NCBI GenBank assembly: GCA_964559865.1
Contig: CAZLJD010000013.1
Span: 18,008-82,007, forward strand
From: JAGHAJ01 sp964559865 [NCBI: uncultured Synergistota bacterium]
Lineage (GTDB): Bacteria > Synergistota > JAGHAJ01
Length of the DNA: 64,000 nucleotides
Direction of reading: 5' to 3'
Shown here: positions 35,629 through 44,736 of the stretch, one piece after another
Position numbering within the stretch: position 1 is the first letter of the stretch
How the letters are laid out: every line of letters starts with the position of its first letter
Position numbers and translations under genes: made by a program
The notes under the pieces: model-generated
Told to the model about the DNA's origin: nothing
The model's input: only the letters and a program-made list of their open reading frames with translations
Databases searched by the model: none

Positions 35629-37212
35629 TTGCTAAGGGTACTAATCGCAGACAAAATAGCAGACGAAGGAATAAATTACTTAAGAAAGATGGGGGCAGAT
35701 GTAGAGGTAAAAAGACTCTCCCACGAGGAACTAAAAGGGGTAATAGGCAAATATGATGCAGTTATAATCAGAAGTGCAACAAAGATAGACAGAGAGATCC
35801 TAAAAGCCAGCCAACCAAGGTTAAAGGTGGTAGGAAGAGCAGGTGTAGGTGTAGACAACATAGACATTGATGAAGCCACAAGGATTGGAGTATTAGTGCT
35901 AAACTCACCCTACAGCAACACCGTAACAACAGCGGAATTAACGATTGCACACATATTCTCTATAAGTAGAAAGATACCGCAAGCGTACTGTTCAATGAAA
36001 GCAGGTAAATGGGAAAAAAAGAAGTTTATGGGCAGTGAATTATGCGGTAAAACCCTTGGTATCGTGGGGCTTGGAAGGATAGGAAGGTATGTGGCAAAGC
36101 TTGCAAATGGCATAGGTATGAAAGTCGTGGGTTACGACCCATTTGCAAATATCAAGGAAGAAACATACATAAAGATAGCAAAAGAGCTCAAAGACCTCAT
36201 CAAGGAAGCAGACATAATAACGATCCATGTTCCACTAAATAAGGATACATATCACATGATTGGCAAAGAGGAGTTCAAACACATGAAAGATGGTGCAATA
36301 ATCGTAAACTGTGCAAGGGGAGGAATAGTAGATGAAAAAGCAGCATTAGAAGCGTTAAAATCTGGAAAACTCGCCGGCATATCACTCGATGTATTCGAAG
36401 AAGAACCACCACCTCTAAACGAACTCATATCGCACCCAGATGTGATAACAACTCCACACATAGGTGCTTCTACAGTAGAAGCACAAAGAAATGTATCATT
36501 GGAAGTAGCAGAACAAGTGTGGCTCGCACTAAATGACAAACCTGTAAGAACCGCAATAAATATGCCTATATCTTCGATAAAAGAATTCGATATACTAAAA
36601 GAACACATTTCTCTTGCAGAGACGATGGGGAAATTTGTACACCAAACCTCCTCAATAGGACTAAAAGGTATTGAATTCGAATATAGCGGCTTACTTGTAG
36701 ATTACAACACTACGATACTGACCGCATCCTTCCTCAAAGGGCTACTCTCCCCAATAGTAGCGGGAAATGTGAATTACATCAACGCCATTTCCATAGCGAG
36801 AGAGCGAGGTATAACCATAAAAGAGACTAAGGGAGGTAGAGATTACGGGCTAAAAAATCTCATATGCGTAAAACTCAACACAACAAACCCTATAAAAGAG
36901 ATAGGTGGTAGTATCCTGCCAAGTAAAGAGATGCGTATCGCAGTCTTAAACGGATACCGTGTAAACATGGAACCAAATGGATATATACTACTGACAAAAC
37001 ACTTAGATGAACCCGGCATTGTCGGGAAGATAGGCACAGTACTGGGAGATAACAACATAAATATTGCAAGCCTCCAGCTTGCACGTTCAAAGCCGAGAGA
37101 GGAAGCAATCATGCTAATGTCTGTAGACGAAGAGGTAAAGGAAGATGTACTCAGCAAGATATCCAAAATAAACGGAATAGAATATGTAAAGTTCATAAAT
37201 CTAACGGGGTAA
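35629..37212 (+). CDS. serA: D-3-phosphoglycerate dehydrogenase
   Basis: Long-type phosphoglycerate dehydrogenase of 527 residues, the first step of serine synthesis. NAD-binding GLGRIGRYVAKLA, the VNCARGGIVDEKA arginine motif and HIGAST with the catalytic histidine are present. The middle ASB-like domain and a C-terminal ACT domain (LDEPGIVGKIGTVLGDNNINIASLQLAR) suggest allosteric control, usually by serine. It has a TTG start 2 bp after the nicotinamidase stop, with GGGGGGAT upstream. Confidence 0.93.
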   Translation: MLRVLIADKIADEGINYLRKMGADVEVKRLSHEELKGVIGKYDAVIIRSATKIDREILKASQPRLKVVGRAGVGVDNIDIDEATRIGVLVLNSPYSNTVTTAELTIAHIFSISRKIPQAYCSMKAGKWEKKKFMGSELCGKTLGIVGLGRIGRYVAKLANGIGMKVVGYDPFANIKEETYIKIAKELKDLIKEADIITIHVPLNKDTYHMIGKEEFKHMKDGAIIVNCARGGIVDEKAALEALKSGKLAGISLDVFEEEPPPLNELISHPDVITTPHIGASTVEAQRNVSLEVAEQVWLALNDKPVRTAINMPISSIKEFDILKEHISLAETMGKFVHQTSSIGLKGIEFEYSGLLVDYNTTILTASFLKGLLSPIVAGNVNYINAISIARERGITIKETKGGRDYGLKNLICVKLNTTNPIKEIGGSILPSKEMRIAVLNGYRVNMEPNGYILLTKHLDEPGIVGKIGTVLGDNNINIASLQLARSKPREEAIMLMSVDEEVKEDVLSKISKINGIEYVKFINLTG

Positions 37213-37225
37213 AGGAGGTAAAGGA

Positions 37226-38446
37226 ATGAACATCTCAGAGTTACTTAATAAGAGAAGCAGGGAAAATCTAATGGCTTCCACAATTCAAGAGATGATGGCA
37301 CTTTCTTATAAAGAGGGGGTTATATCATTCACGGCTGGAGAGCCATCACCAGACCAGTACCCAGTAGAAGAGCTGTCAAGTGCAGCACAAACAGTGCTAA
37401 GAGAGGAAGGCAGCAAACTCTTAGGCTACAAGGGTCCCCAAGGTACTCAAGAATTTAAAGCATTTATTCACAAATGGATGAGAGAGAGAAACTACATCCC
37501 GCAAAACATGGGGGAAGAGAACATTATCCCAACAAACGGTTCCCAAGAGGGACTAAACCTTATAAGCGAAGTCTTCATAGAAGATGGGGCTACTATATTA
37601 ACAGAACTGCCAACATATCCAGAGGCAATGCTCATCTTCCACAAAGACCGTGCAAACATAGTAGGAGTAACTACGGACGAAAGGGGTATGTTACCCGAGG
37701 CAGTAGAAGAGTACATAAAATCACACCCGCACGAAAGAGTAAAGCTACTCTATACCATACCAAACTTTCAAAACCCTACAGGGATCACCATGACAGAGGA
37801 CAGAAAAAAGAAACTCATAGAGATTGCAGAGAAATACAATCTTATAATAATAGAAGATGATCCCTACGGTGAATTAAGATACGAAGGTGAACATATACCA
37901 TCAATGCTTTACTATAATCATGGAAATAGGGTAATATATCTAAGCACATTTTCAAAACTCATTGCACCAGGACTTAGAATAGGATGGATGGTAATACCTT
38001 CTTCTATCTTAAAGACATTTCTCTTACTAAAAGGCGCAATGGAGATAGGACTACCATCTTTCATCCAACAGATGGTAGTTAAAATGGCCGAAAATGGCTA
38101 CTTTGAAGGAAAATTCAAGGAAATACTGCAGAAGTACAGAAAAAGAAGAGATACCATGGAAGAAAGCTTACAAAAGCACATTAAAAATCTAAATGTAGAA
38201 TGGAAAAAACCAGCCGGTGGGTTTTTCTTCTGGTTGGATACAAAAGACATACAGGATACTTACAGCTTCTGTTTTGACACGGTAAAGCAATTTAAGGTAG
38301 GACTCGTACCCGGTGTAGCCTTCTTTCCACCCAACAAACAGGAAAAACACCACATAAGACTTTCATTTTCAAAGGTAAAAGAAGAGGAAATAGAAGAGGG
38401 CATAAAAAGATTCCGGGACGCACTCAACTATTACAACAAGGGGTAG
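37226..38446 (+). CDS. PLP-dependent class I aminotransferase (LysN/ARO8-like)
   Basis: Aminotransferase of 406 residues, fold type I. FTAGEPSPDQYPVEEL, LLGYKGPQGTQEF, TNGSQEGLNL, PNFQNPTGI, EDDPYGELRYEG and the PLP lysine in STFSKLIAPGLRIGWM mark the 2-aminoadipate/MocR-like subgroup. Because it directly follows serA it may supply the amino group transfer of serine or glycine metabolism, yet true phosphoserine aminotransferases belong to another class. A substrate cannot be fixed from the sequence. Confidence 0.85.
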   Translation: MNISELLNKRSRENLMASTIQEMMALSYKEGVISFTAGEPSPDQYPVEELSSAAQTVLREEGSKLLGYKGPQGTQEFKAFIHKWMRERNYIPQNMGEENIIPTNGSQEGLNLISEVFIEDGATILTELPTYPEAMLIFHKDRANIVGVTTDERGMLPEAVEEYIKSHPHERVKLLYTIPNFQNPTGITMTEDRKKKLIEIAEKYNLIIIEDDPYGELRYEGEHIPSMLYYNHGNRVIYLSTFSKLIAPGLRIGWMVIPSSILKTFLLLKGAMEIGLPSFIQQMVVKMAENGYFEGKFKEILQKYRKRRDTMEESLQKHIKNLNVEWKKPAGGFFFWLDTKDIQDTYSFCFDTVKQFKVGLVPGVAFFPPNKQEKHHIRLSFSKVKEEEIEEGIKRFRDALNYYNKG

Positions 38447-38468
38447 GTTATAAAGCCTACCCCTTGTT
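38435..38468. terminator. Hairpin between convergent genes, possible two-way terminator
   Basis: A 13-bp perfect stem (AACAAGGGGTAGG and complement) with an 8-base loop spans the stop of the aminotransferase gene and the end of ald. Neither side carries a strong T-run, so termination may be inefficient. Confidence 0.6.
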
Positions 38469-38470
38469 AC

Positions 38471-39586
38471 CTATGCCAGAACCTCATCCACAGGGACATA
38501 TAGTTCCATCATGTTGTGCGCCTCTGCCACCGCCTTGAATGTAATCTTACCCTTAAAGACATTCAAGCCCTTCTTAAGACTCTCACACTCTTTTAAAGCC
38601 TCTATGCCCATTGAAGCAAGCATAACCGCATAAGGAAGAGTAGCATTTGTAAGGGTAAATGTAGATGTCCTTGCATAAGCACCAGGCATATTGGCAACCG
38701 CATAGTGCAATATCCCATCAACTTCATACACAGGGTCTTCATGGGTAGTTGGATGAGTAGTTTCAACACACCCACCTTGGTCAACAGAAACATCAACAAT
38801 TACAGCACCTTTCTTCATAATAGATAGGTGTTCCTTGCGTACGATCTTAGGTGCCTTTGCCCCTGGGATTAGCACCGCTCCTATTACAAGGTCTGCCTCT
38901 TTAAGAGAGTCTATAAGATTATGGTGATTAGACATAAGCGTTATAACATTCGGAGGCATAACATCCGATAGATAGCGCATCCTATCAAGGCTCTTTTCCA
39001 ATATAGTGACCCTTGCACCAAGACCTGCTGCAACTTTAGCAGCATTGTACCCAACGGTGCCTCCTCCTATCACCAGAACATTCGCAGGTCCGACACCGGG
39101 CACACCGGGTGGTAAAATCCCTTCACCTCCATAGGGTCTTGCAAGATAGTAAGACCCTACTAATACAGACATCCTCCCTGCAACCTCACTCATTGGCACA
39201 AGAAGTGGCAGTCTCCCCTGGTGCTCCACTGTCTCATACGCAACAGCGATTATTCCCTTGTCTATCATTGCCTCTGTAAGCTCCTTACTCGAAGCAAAAT
39301 GAAAGTAAGTATACACTATTTGTCCATCTCTAAGTAGGTCATACTCCGGCGGCAACGGCTCTTTGACCTTCATTATCATATCCGATTCTCCGTACACCGA
39401 AGCTGCATCCGGTAGTATGTTCGCACCCGCCTCTTCGTATTCCTCATCAGGTATGCCGCTCCCAAGACCTGCACCCCTCTCAACGAGTACCGTGTGCCCC
39501 TCGTCTACAAGTGCCTTAACACCTGCTGGTACGATACCAACACGATACTCGTTGTTCTTAATCTCCTTAGGTACCCCCACCTTCAT
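38471..39586 (-). CDS. ald: Alanine dehydrogenase
   Basis: NAD-dependent alanine dehydrogenase of 371 residues that deaminates L-alanine to pyruvate, ammonia and NADH. EIKNNEYRVGIVPAGV with the substrate arginine, MKVKEPLPPEY, YTYFHFASS with the catalytic histidine, and the VIGGGTVGYNAAKVAAGLGA nucleotide fold are present. It follows alr by 24 bp, so racemase and dehydrogenase together allow both alanine isomers to be used. It is the last gene of the glycine/alanine run. Confidence 0.95.
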   Translation of the reverse strand: MKVGVPKEIKNNEYRVGIVPAGVKALVDEGHTVLVERGAGLGSGIPDEEYEEAGANILPDAASVYGESDMIMKVKEPLPPEYDLLRDGQIVYTYFHFASSKELTEAMIDKGIIAVAYETVEHQGRLPLLVPMSEVAGRMSVLVGSYYLARPYGGEGILPPGVPGVGPANVLVIGGGTVGYNAAKVAAGLGARVTILEKSLDRMRYLSDVMPPNVITLMSNHHNLIDSLKEADLVIGAVLIPGAKAPKIVRKEHLSIMKKGAVIVDVSVDQGGCVETTHPTTHEDPVYEVDGILHYAVANMPGAYARTSTFTLTNATLPYAVMLASMGIEALKECESLKKGLNVFKGKITFKAVAEAHNMMELYVPVDEVLA

Positions 39587-39610
39587 AAAATCCCCTCCTA
39601 AAATTAAGAT

Positions 39611-40735
39611 CTAAACATAAACCCTGCCAACCCTCCAGGAAGAGAAGAGATTCACTATCTCGTAGTTTATAGTTCCAAGAATAGAAGCAAGTTCCTCTGC
39701 AGATATCTCCTCCTCCCCCTGCTTCCCCAGCAAGACTACCTCATCCCCTACTTGCACATTCGGTACGTGCGTAACATCTATCATCGTTTGGTCCATACAA
39801 ATGTTACCCACAACCGGTGCCCTTTTACCTCTAACAAGAACAGATGCCTTATTGGAGAACAACCTCGTATACCCATCAGCATACCCTACGGGTAATACTG
39901 CTATCTTTTCTCTTCCTTTCGTCACATATGTCCTACCATACCCTATACTACTACCAGCTGGCTGTTCCTTCACAAAAGATATTTCCGTTTTCAACTCCAT
40001 TACCGGTTTTATCTCTATGCTCCTGCTCACCTCATCCGAAGGATACATACCGTAAAGAATGATTCCAGGCCTAATTGCATCCATGTAACTCTCTGGCATA
40101 TCCAGTGTAGCAGCACTATTCGCACAGTGTTTTACAGGCGGCAGGATACCCTTGCTGTCGAGCTTAGAAAGAAGCTCCTTAAACCTCCTAAGCTGCCACT
40201 TTGTATAGGTCTTGTCCTTTATGTCAGCAACGGAAAAGTGCGTGAATATACCCTCTACAAAAACATTTTCCATCTTATAAATGCTCTCTAATATATGTAT
40301 TGCCCTATCAGGGAAGTGTCCTATCCTACCCATCCCTGTATCCACCTTAAAGTGAACCCTTGCTACTACTCCACGCTTAGAGGCTTCCTTAGAAAGATAC
40401 TTCGGTAAGCTCTCGTCTGAAACAGTGGGAATCAGGGCATACTCCAATAATACCTTAGCATCTTCGGGAAATGTCTGCCCAAGTATCAGAATAGGTGAGA
40501 GTATACCAGCATCTCTTAACTCTACCCCTTCGTCTATAGTAGCAACTGCAAAGTCCCTTACTCCTTCTTCCCTAAGTATCCAAGCTGCTTGCTTTATGCC
40601 AAAGTTGTAGGCATTTGCCTTCACAACTGCTATAACTCTCACACTATCCCCTACATGTTTCCTTATGTTCCTAATGTTAAACCTCAAGTTATCCGTATAC
40701 AAGTAAAGCCTCGTAGGCCTAAAACTGTTAAGCAT
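39611..40735 (-). CDS. alr: Alanine racemase
   Basis: PLP-dependent alanine racemase of 374 residues, giving D-alanine for peptidoglycan or converting D-alanine for catabolism. The PLP lysine sits in VVKANAYNFG (more often KADAYGHG), HFKVDTGMGRIG, EGIFTHFS, and the second catalytic tyrosine in SIGYGRTYV. The MCMDQT-like segment is VGNICMDQTMIDVT. A TTG at 40756 is in frame, but GGGAAGTGG stands before the ATG at 40735. Confidence 0.93.
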   Translation of the reverse strand: MLNSFRPTRLYLYTDNLRFNIRNIRKHVGDSVRVIAVVKANAYNFGIKQAAWILREEGVRDFAVATIDEGVELRDAGILSPILILGQTFPEDAKVLLEYALIPTVSDESLPKYLSKEASKRGVVARVHFKVDTGMGRIGHFPDRAIHILESIYKMENVFVEGIFTHFSVADIKDKTYTKWQLRRFKELLSKLDSKGILPPVKHCANSAATLDMPESYMDAIRPGIILYGMYPSDEVSRSIEIKPVMELKTEISFVKEQPAGSSIGYGRTYVTKGREKIAVLPVGYADGYTRLFSNKASVLVRGKRAPVVGNICMDQTMIDVTHVPNVQVGDEVVLLGKQGEEEISAEELASILGTINYEIVNLFSSWRVGRVYV

Positions 40736-40750
40736 CAACACCACTTCCCA

Positions 40751-40788
40751 AGTCAAAATTAAGGGGACGCCCCGAAGGGCATCCCCTT
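40751..40788 (-). terminator. Intrinsic terminator after the alanine symporter gene
   Basis: A 12-bp stem with one mismatch (AAGGGGACGCCC, loop CGAA) spans 40761-40788 and is followed on the minus strand by AATTTT. It may reduce expression of alr and ald relative to the genes before them. Confidence 0.65.
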
Positions 40789-42175
40789 ATTCCTGAATTA
40801 AGCCCTTTTCTACCTTTTCCAAGTACTCCTTCATTGCTCGAGATGCCACACCACTAAGAACAATCAAACCTATCAAGTTTGGAACTGCCATAAACCCGTT
40901 CAGCACATCTGAAAGTGTCCACACAAGCGGTAGAGATGCCACAGCTCCAATGAAGGCTGCTATAACAAATATAACCCTGTAGGGTATGTTTGTCTTGGAG
41001 CCAAACAGATACTCTGTACACTGCTCACCGTAGTAGGACCATCCAAGTAGCGTGGAATATCCAAACAAAATGGAACCCAACGCAACTACAACTGCCCCAG
41101 CTGTCCCTATGACACTGCTAAACGCCTTCATCGTTAAAGCAGTACTTGTAGCCCCACTCTGCCACGCACCTGTCAGTGTGATCGCGAGTGCCGTCATAGA
41201 GCAAATCACTATCGTGTCTATAAATGTACCAGTCATACCCACAAGCCCTTGCCTCGCGGGGTTTTCCGTTCTTGCAGCAGAGTGTGCCAGAGAACCCGTA
41301 CCAAGACCAGCTTCATTAGAAAATATACCCCTTGCAACCCCAAACTGGATCGCTTTAGCCACCGTAGCCCCAGCAAAACCCCCTGCTGCTGCCTGACCAG
41401 AAAAGGCACTCTTCACGATAAGCACTATGGCATCGCCAATGTAGTTTATCCTCAAGATGATAACAGTTAAAGCACCTGCAATATAAATAACTGCCATTAT
41501 AGGGACAAGCCACTCTGCCACAGAACCCAATCTCTTAATACCACCAAGGATAACCAATGCCGTAAGCGCAGCAAGAAGAATACCTGTAATCCAATTGCTC
41601 ATCGCAACATTCTTCACATGAAGCAGAGTAGAAACGGAAAGAGCTATACTATTCGACTGAACCATACAGCCTATACCAAATGCAGCTATCATACCAGCAA
41701 ACGCAAACGCAATTCCAAGGAACTTACCAAATGCCTTACCAACATATTGAGATGCACCATCCTCCAGATAATAGAATGCTCCACCTATCATTGTTCCATC
41801 TTCTGCCTTATGACGATACATGACACCAAGCATCGCCTCTGTGCCCCTGGTAGCCATACCGAACAACGCCGTGATCCACATCCAAAGCGCAGCACCAGGT
41901 CCACCCAGAGCTATAGCGGTAGCAACACCCGCTATATTGCCGTTACCTACTGTAGACGCAAGGGTTGTCATTAACGCCTGAAACGGAGTAATGTCACCTT
42001 CACCCTTTGACTTCGACTTCATGGATGCCCCAGTAAAAGAGAGCTTTAAGGCATACCCCAACTTCCTGAACTGTATTCCTCCATATCTAATAGTCAGAAG
42101 GATTCCCGTGAAGTAAAGTGCAACCATCATATACTTACCCCAAAAAAAACTATCCAACGCATTGAGTATCTCCAC
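40787..42175 (-). CDS. Sodium:alanine/glycine symporter (AGCS family)
   Basis: Integral membrane symporter of 462 residues with about ten or more hydrophobic segments, of the alanine or glycine:cation symporter family. TTLASTVGNGNIAGVATA and the MATRGTEAMLGVMYRH block, and the NEAGLGTGSLAHSAA segment, are hallmark sequences. It imports alanine or glycine with sodium. It lies 68 bp after lplA, with no terminator visible between, so it is probably part of the glycine-responsive transcript. Confidence 0.93.
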   Translation of the reverse strand: MEILNALDSFFWGKYMMVALYFTGILLTIRYGGIQFRKLGYALKLSFTGASMKSKSKGEGDITPFQALMTTLASTVGNGNIAGVATAIALGGPGAALWMWITALFGMATRGTEAMLGVMYRHKAEDGTMIGGAFYYLEDGASQYVGKAFGKFLGIAFAFAGMIAAFGIGCMVQSNSIALSVSTLLHVKNVAMSNWITGILLAALTALVILGGIKRLGSVAEWLVPIMAVIYIAGALTVIILRINYIGDAIVLIVKSAFSGQAAAGGFAGATVAKAIQFGVARGIFSNEAGLGTGSLAHSAARTENPARQGLVGMTGTFIDTIVICSMTALAITLTGAWQSGATSTALTMKAFSSVIGTAGAVVVALGSILFGYSTLLGWSYYGEQCTEYLFGSKTNIPYRVIFVIAAFIGAVASLPLVWTLSDVLNGFMAVPNLIGLIVLSGVASRAMKEYLEKVEKGLIQE

Positions 42176-42243
42176 TACAAAACACCTCCCTCACAGCATT
42201 TTCTCCAATTCAAAGGTTCTAACCAAACTCCTCCTATCACCCC

Positions 42244-43032
42244 CTATCTCTTGAAATTCCACGCATGTGTTGAATATTTTTCCGTAGATAGCAGCTCTGC
42301 TTCCTCCATCTCAGCAGCAGATAATTCCTGTTTCACAAAGTCCACACCCAACGCTTCTTCAAACCCATGAACAAGCGCATCCACAACCTCACCAAATGCT
42401 ACATCCCTGCTAAGCAATTCCTCCAAGGAAATAACCCGAGAGGACAAACGCATAGCCCTACTTTCTGCGTCTTCCCCATCTATTTCTGGTACTTCTGGAA
42501 CCCTTAACGCCCTAAACATCTTCATGGAGTCCACTCCTACCAGCATCGTACCATGATTTAAGATAACCCCACGCTTGCGTGCCTGTGCGTTACCAGATAC
42601 CTTTCTACCCCCAACTGCTATATCATTTATCAAAACCATCTCTGCGTTCAATCCCATCCGTTTCAATCCATAAATAAGGCCACCACACAAAACCCGATGT
42701 GATTCCCTGATATCTGAAGGCACAACAGATTCATCAACTCTAAGGACCAAAGAATAGTTCAATTCCCAACTCCCGTCCTTATAAACAGATCCACCTCCAC
42801 TAATCCTTCTCGATACTAATATACCATTTGCCTCACAGAAATCAAGATTGCACTCTCGCTCTACACTCTGATGCACACCTATGGACACAGCCCTATCAGA
42901 TATTCTCCAAAATCGAAGGGTGGGAGGGTAAATCCCCTCCCTTACGGCATTCATCACAGCCTCATCTATACCCATATTCAAGTATATTCCTGCTTCCTCA
43001 GGGGAGAGCACTAATCTCCACTTCACCTGCAA
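42244..43032 (-). CDS. lplA: Lipoate-protein ligase A family protein
   Basis: Lipoyl transferase or ligase of 262 residues. VSRRISGGGSVYKDGSWELNYSLVL and the VSGNAQARKRGVILNHGTMLV lysine segment are diagnostic of the BPL/LplA fold. Its neighbour GcvH needs a lipoyl group at Lys58, so this is probably the enzyme that provides it. The gene lacks the small C-terminal domain of E. coli LplA, like other single-domain forms; octanoyl transfer from acyl carrier protein is an alternative activity. Confidence 0.88.
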   Translation of the reverse strand: MQVKWRLVLSPEEAGIYLNMGIDEAVMNAVREGIYPPTLRFWRISDRAVSIGVHQSVERECNLDFCEANGILVSRRISGGGSVYKDGSWELNYSLVLRVDESVVPSDIRESHRVLCGGLIYGLKRMGLNAEMVLINDIAVGGRKVSGNAQARKRGVILNHGTMLVGVDSMKMFRALRVPEVPEIDGEDAESRAMRLSSRVISLEELLSRDVAFGEVVDALVHGFEEALGVDFVKQELSAAEMEEAELLSTEKYSTHAWNFKR

Positions 43033-43037
43033 CCACC

Positions 43038-44705
43038 CTAAAACAGCCCTATAATATTTCCATCTGCATCAATATCTATGTTCTCTGCTGCTGGGTGCTT
43101 GGGAAGACCAGGGAGTGTCATTATAGTTCCCGCTATAGGCACAATAAAACCAGCACCCGCAGATATTCTAACCTCTCTAATCTCTACTTCGAAACCAGAA
43201 GGCCTGCCCTTCAGCGTCGGATCATCAGAAAGAGAAAGCTGTGTCTTAGCCATGCATATAGGCAGGTTATTCATGCCCTTATCCTCAAGATTAGATATCA
43301 TCTTATCTGCCGCCTTTAGATATCTCACACCATCTGCACCATACATCTTTGTAGCAACAGCATGTATTTTCTCCTTTATAGGAGCATTTATGTCGTACAA
43401 ATACTGAAAATCATAGTCCTCTTCCGCAGCAGCCATGACTTCTTTAGCGAGCTCAATAGCACCTTCTCCTCCTCTCGCCCATGCCTCATTGAGTGCTACC
43501 CTTACACCCCACTTCTTCGCAGCCTCCATTACCATCTCCAATTCCTTATCTGTATCCGTCGAAAATCTGTTGAGTGCAACCACAACAGGTACACCAAACA
43601 TCCTCATGTTCTCCACATGTTTCTCAAGGTTACTGAGACCCTTTTCAAGTGCACCAAGGTCCTCATTTTTCAACTCTGAGAGAGGCATACCACCATGCAT
43701 CTTTAATGCTCTTACCGTCGCGACCATGACAACTGCATTCGTTTTAAACCCTGCTGCCCTCGTGACAATGTCGAAAAACTTTTCTCCACCAAGATCCGAG
43801 CCAAACCCGGTTTCAACAACAACATAATCGAAGAGCCTCAACGCAAGTTTTGTAGCTATAATAGTGTTTGTACCATGTGCAATGTTGGCAAATGGTCCCC
43901 CATGCACAAACGCCGGTGTATTCTCCAATGTCTGAACCAAATTTGGCTTTACAGCATCTTTTAATAGTGCTGCCATTGCACCATGTGCTTTCACATCCTT
44001 TGCTCTCACAAAATCACCCTTGCGGTTGTAAGCAACGATTATGTTTCCCAACCTCTCTCTGAGTTCCACAAGATCATTGGACAAACCAAGTATGGCCATG
44101 ACCTCAGACGCCGTAGATATGTCAAAACGACTCTCACGTGGAACCCCTCCGGTCTTTCCCCCAAGTCCTATAATTATGTGCCTCAAAGCCCTCTCATTCA
44201 TATCAACTACTCTTCCCCACAAAATAGCCCGTGAATCCATATCGAGAGGGTTGCCTTGATGTAATGAGTTGTCTACCATGGCAGCAAGTAGATTATGTGC
44301 CGCACTCACCGCATGTATATCACCAGTAAAGTGAAGATTTATATCTTCCATTGGAACTACCTGAGAATATCCTCCACCTGCAGCACCACCCTTTATACCA
44401 AAACACGGTCCAAGAGATGGTTCTCTTATGGTAAGCGCAGCGTTTTTCCCAAGCCTGTTTAGTGCCATTGCAAGCCCTATCGTGGTTGTAGTCTTACCTT
44501 CACCTGCTGGCGTTGGTGTAATCGCAGTTACCATTATTAGCTTTCCATCCTTCCTATCCCGGGTATCCTTCATTATGTCCAGAGATATCTTTGCTTTGTA
44601 TCTTCCATAAAGCTCAAGATACGACTCGTCTATACCTGCTCTCCTCGCAACTTCAGTAATTGGTAACATCTTAGCTTCTCTTGCTATTTCAATGTCACTC
44701 TTCAT
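43038..44705 (-). CDS. fhs: Formate-tetrahydrofolate ligase
   Basis: Formyl-THF synthetase of 555 residues. The ATP loop is TPTPAGEGKTTTTIGLAMALN; FGIKGGAAGGGYSQVVPMEDINLHFTGD and the VRALKMHGG segment are strongly conserved. It interconverts formate, THF and ATP with formyl-THF, so one-carbon units from glycine cleavage can be released as formate with a gain of ATP. It lies between gcvPB and lplA in the same operon. Confidence 0.97.
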   Translation of the reverse strand: MKSDIEIAREAKMLPITEVARRAGIDESYLELYGRYKAKISLDIMKDTRDRKDGKLIMVTAITPTPAGEGKTTTTIGLAMALNRLGKNAALTIREPSLGPCFGIKGGAAGGGYSQVVPMEDINLHFTGDIHAVSAAHNLLAAMVDNSLHQGNPLDMDSRAILWGRVVDMNERALRHIIIGLGGKTGGVPRESRFDISTASEVMAILGLSNDLVELRERLGNIIVAYNRKGDFVRAKDVKAHGAMAALLKDAVKPNLVQTLENTPAFVHGGPFANIAHGTNTIIATKLALRLFDYVVVETGFGSDLGGEKFFDIVTRAAGFKTNAVVMVATVRALKMHGGMPLSELKNEDLGALEKGLSNLEKHVENMRMFGVPVVVALNRFSTDTDKELEMVMEAAKKWGVRVALNEAWARGGEGAIELAKEVMAAAEEDYDFQYLYDINAPIKEKIHAVATKMYGADGVRYLKAADKMISNLEDKGMNNLPICMAKTQLSLSDDPTLKGRPSGFEVEIREVRISAGAGFIVPIAGTIMTLPGLPKHPAAENIDIDADGNIIGLF

Positions 44706-44736
44706 AGAAACAGCCCTCCTTATCAGTTTTTTTACC

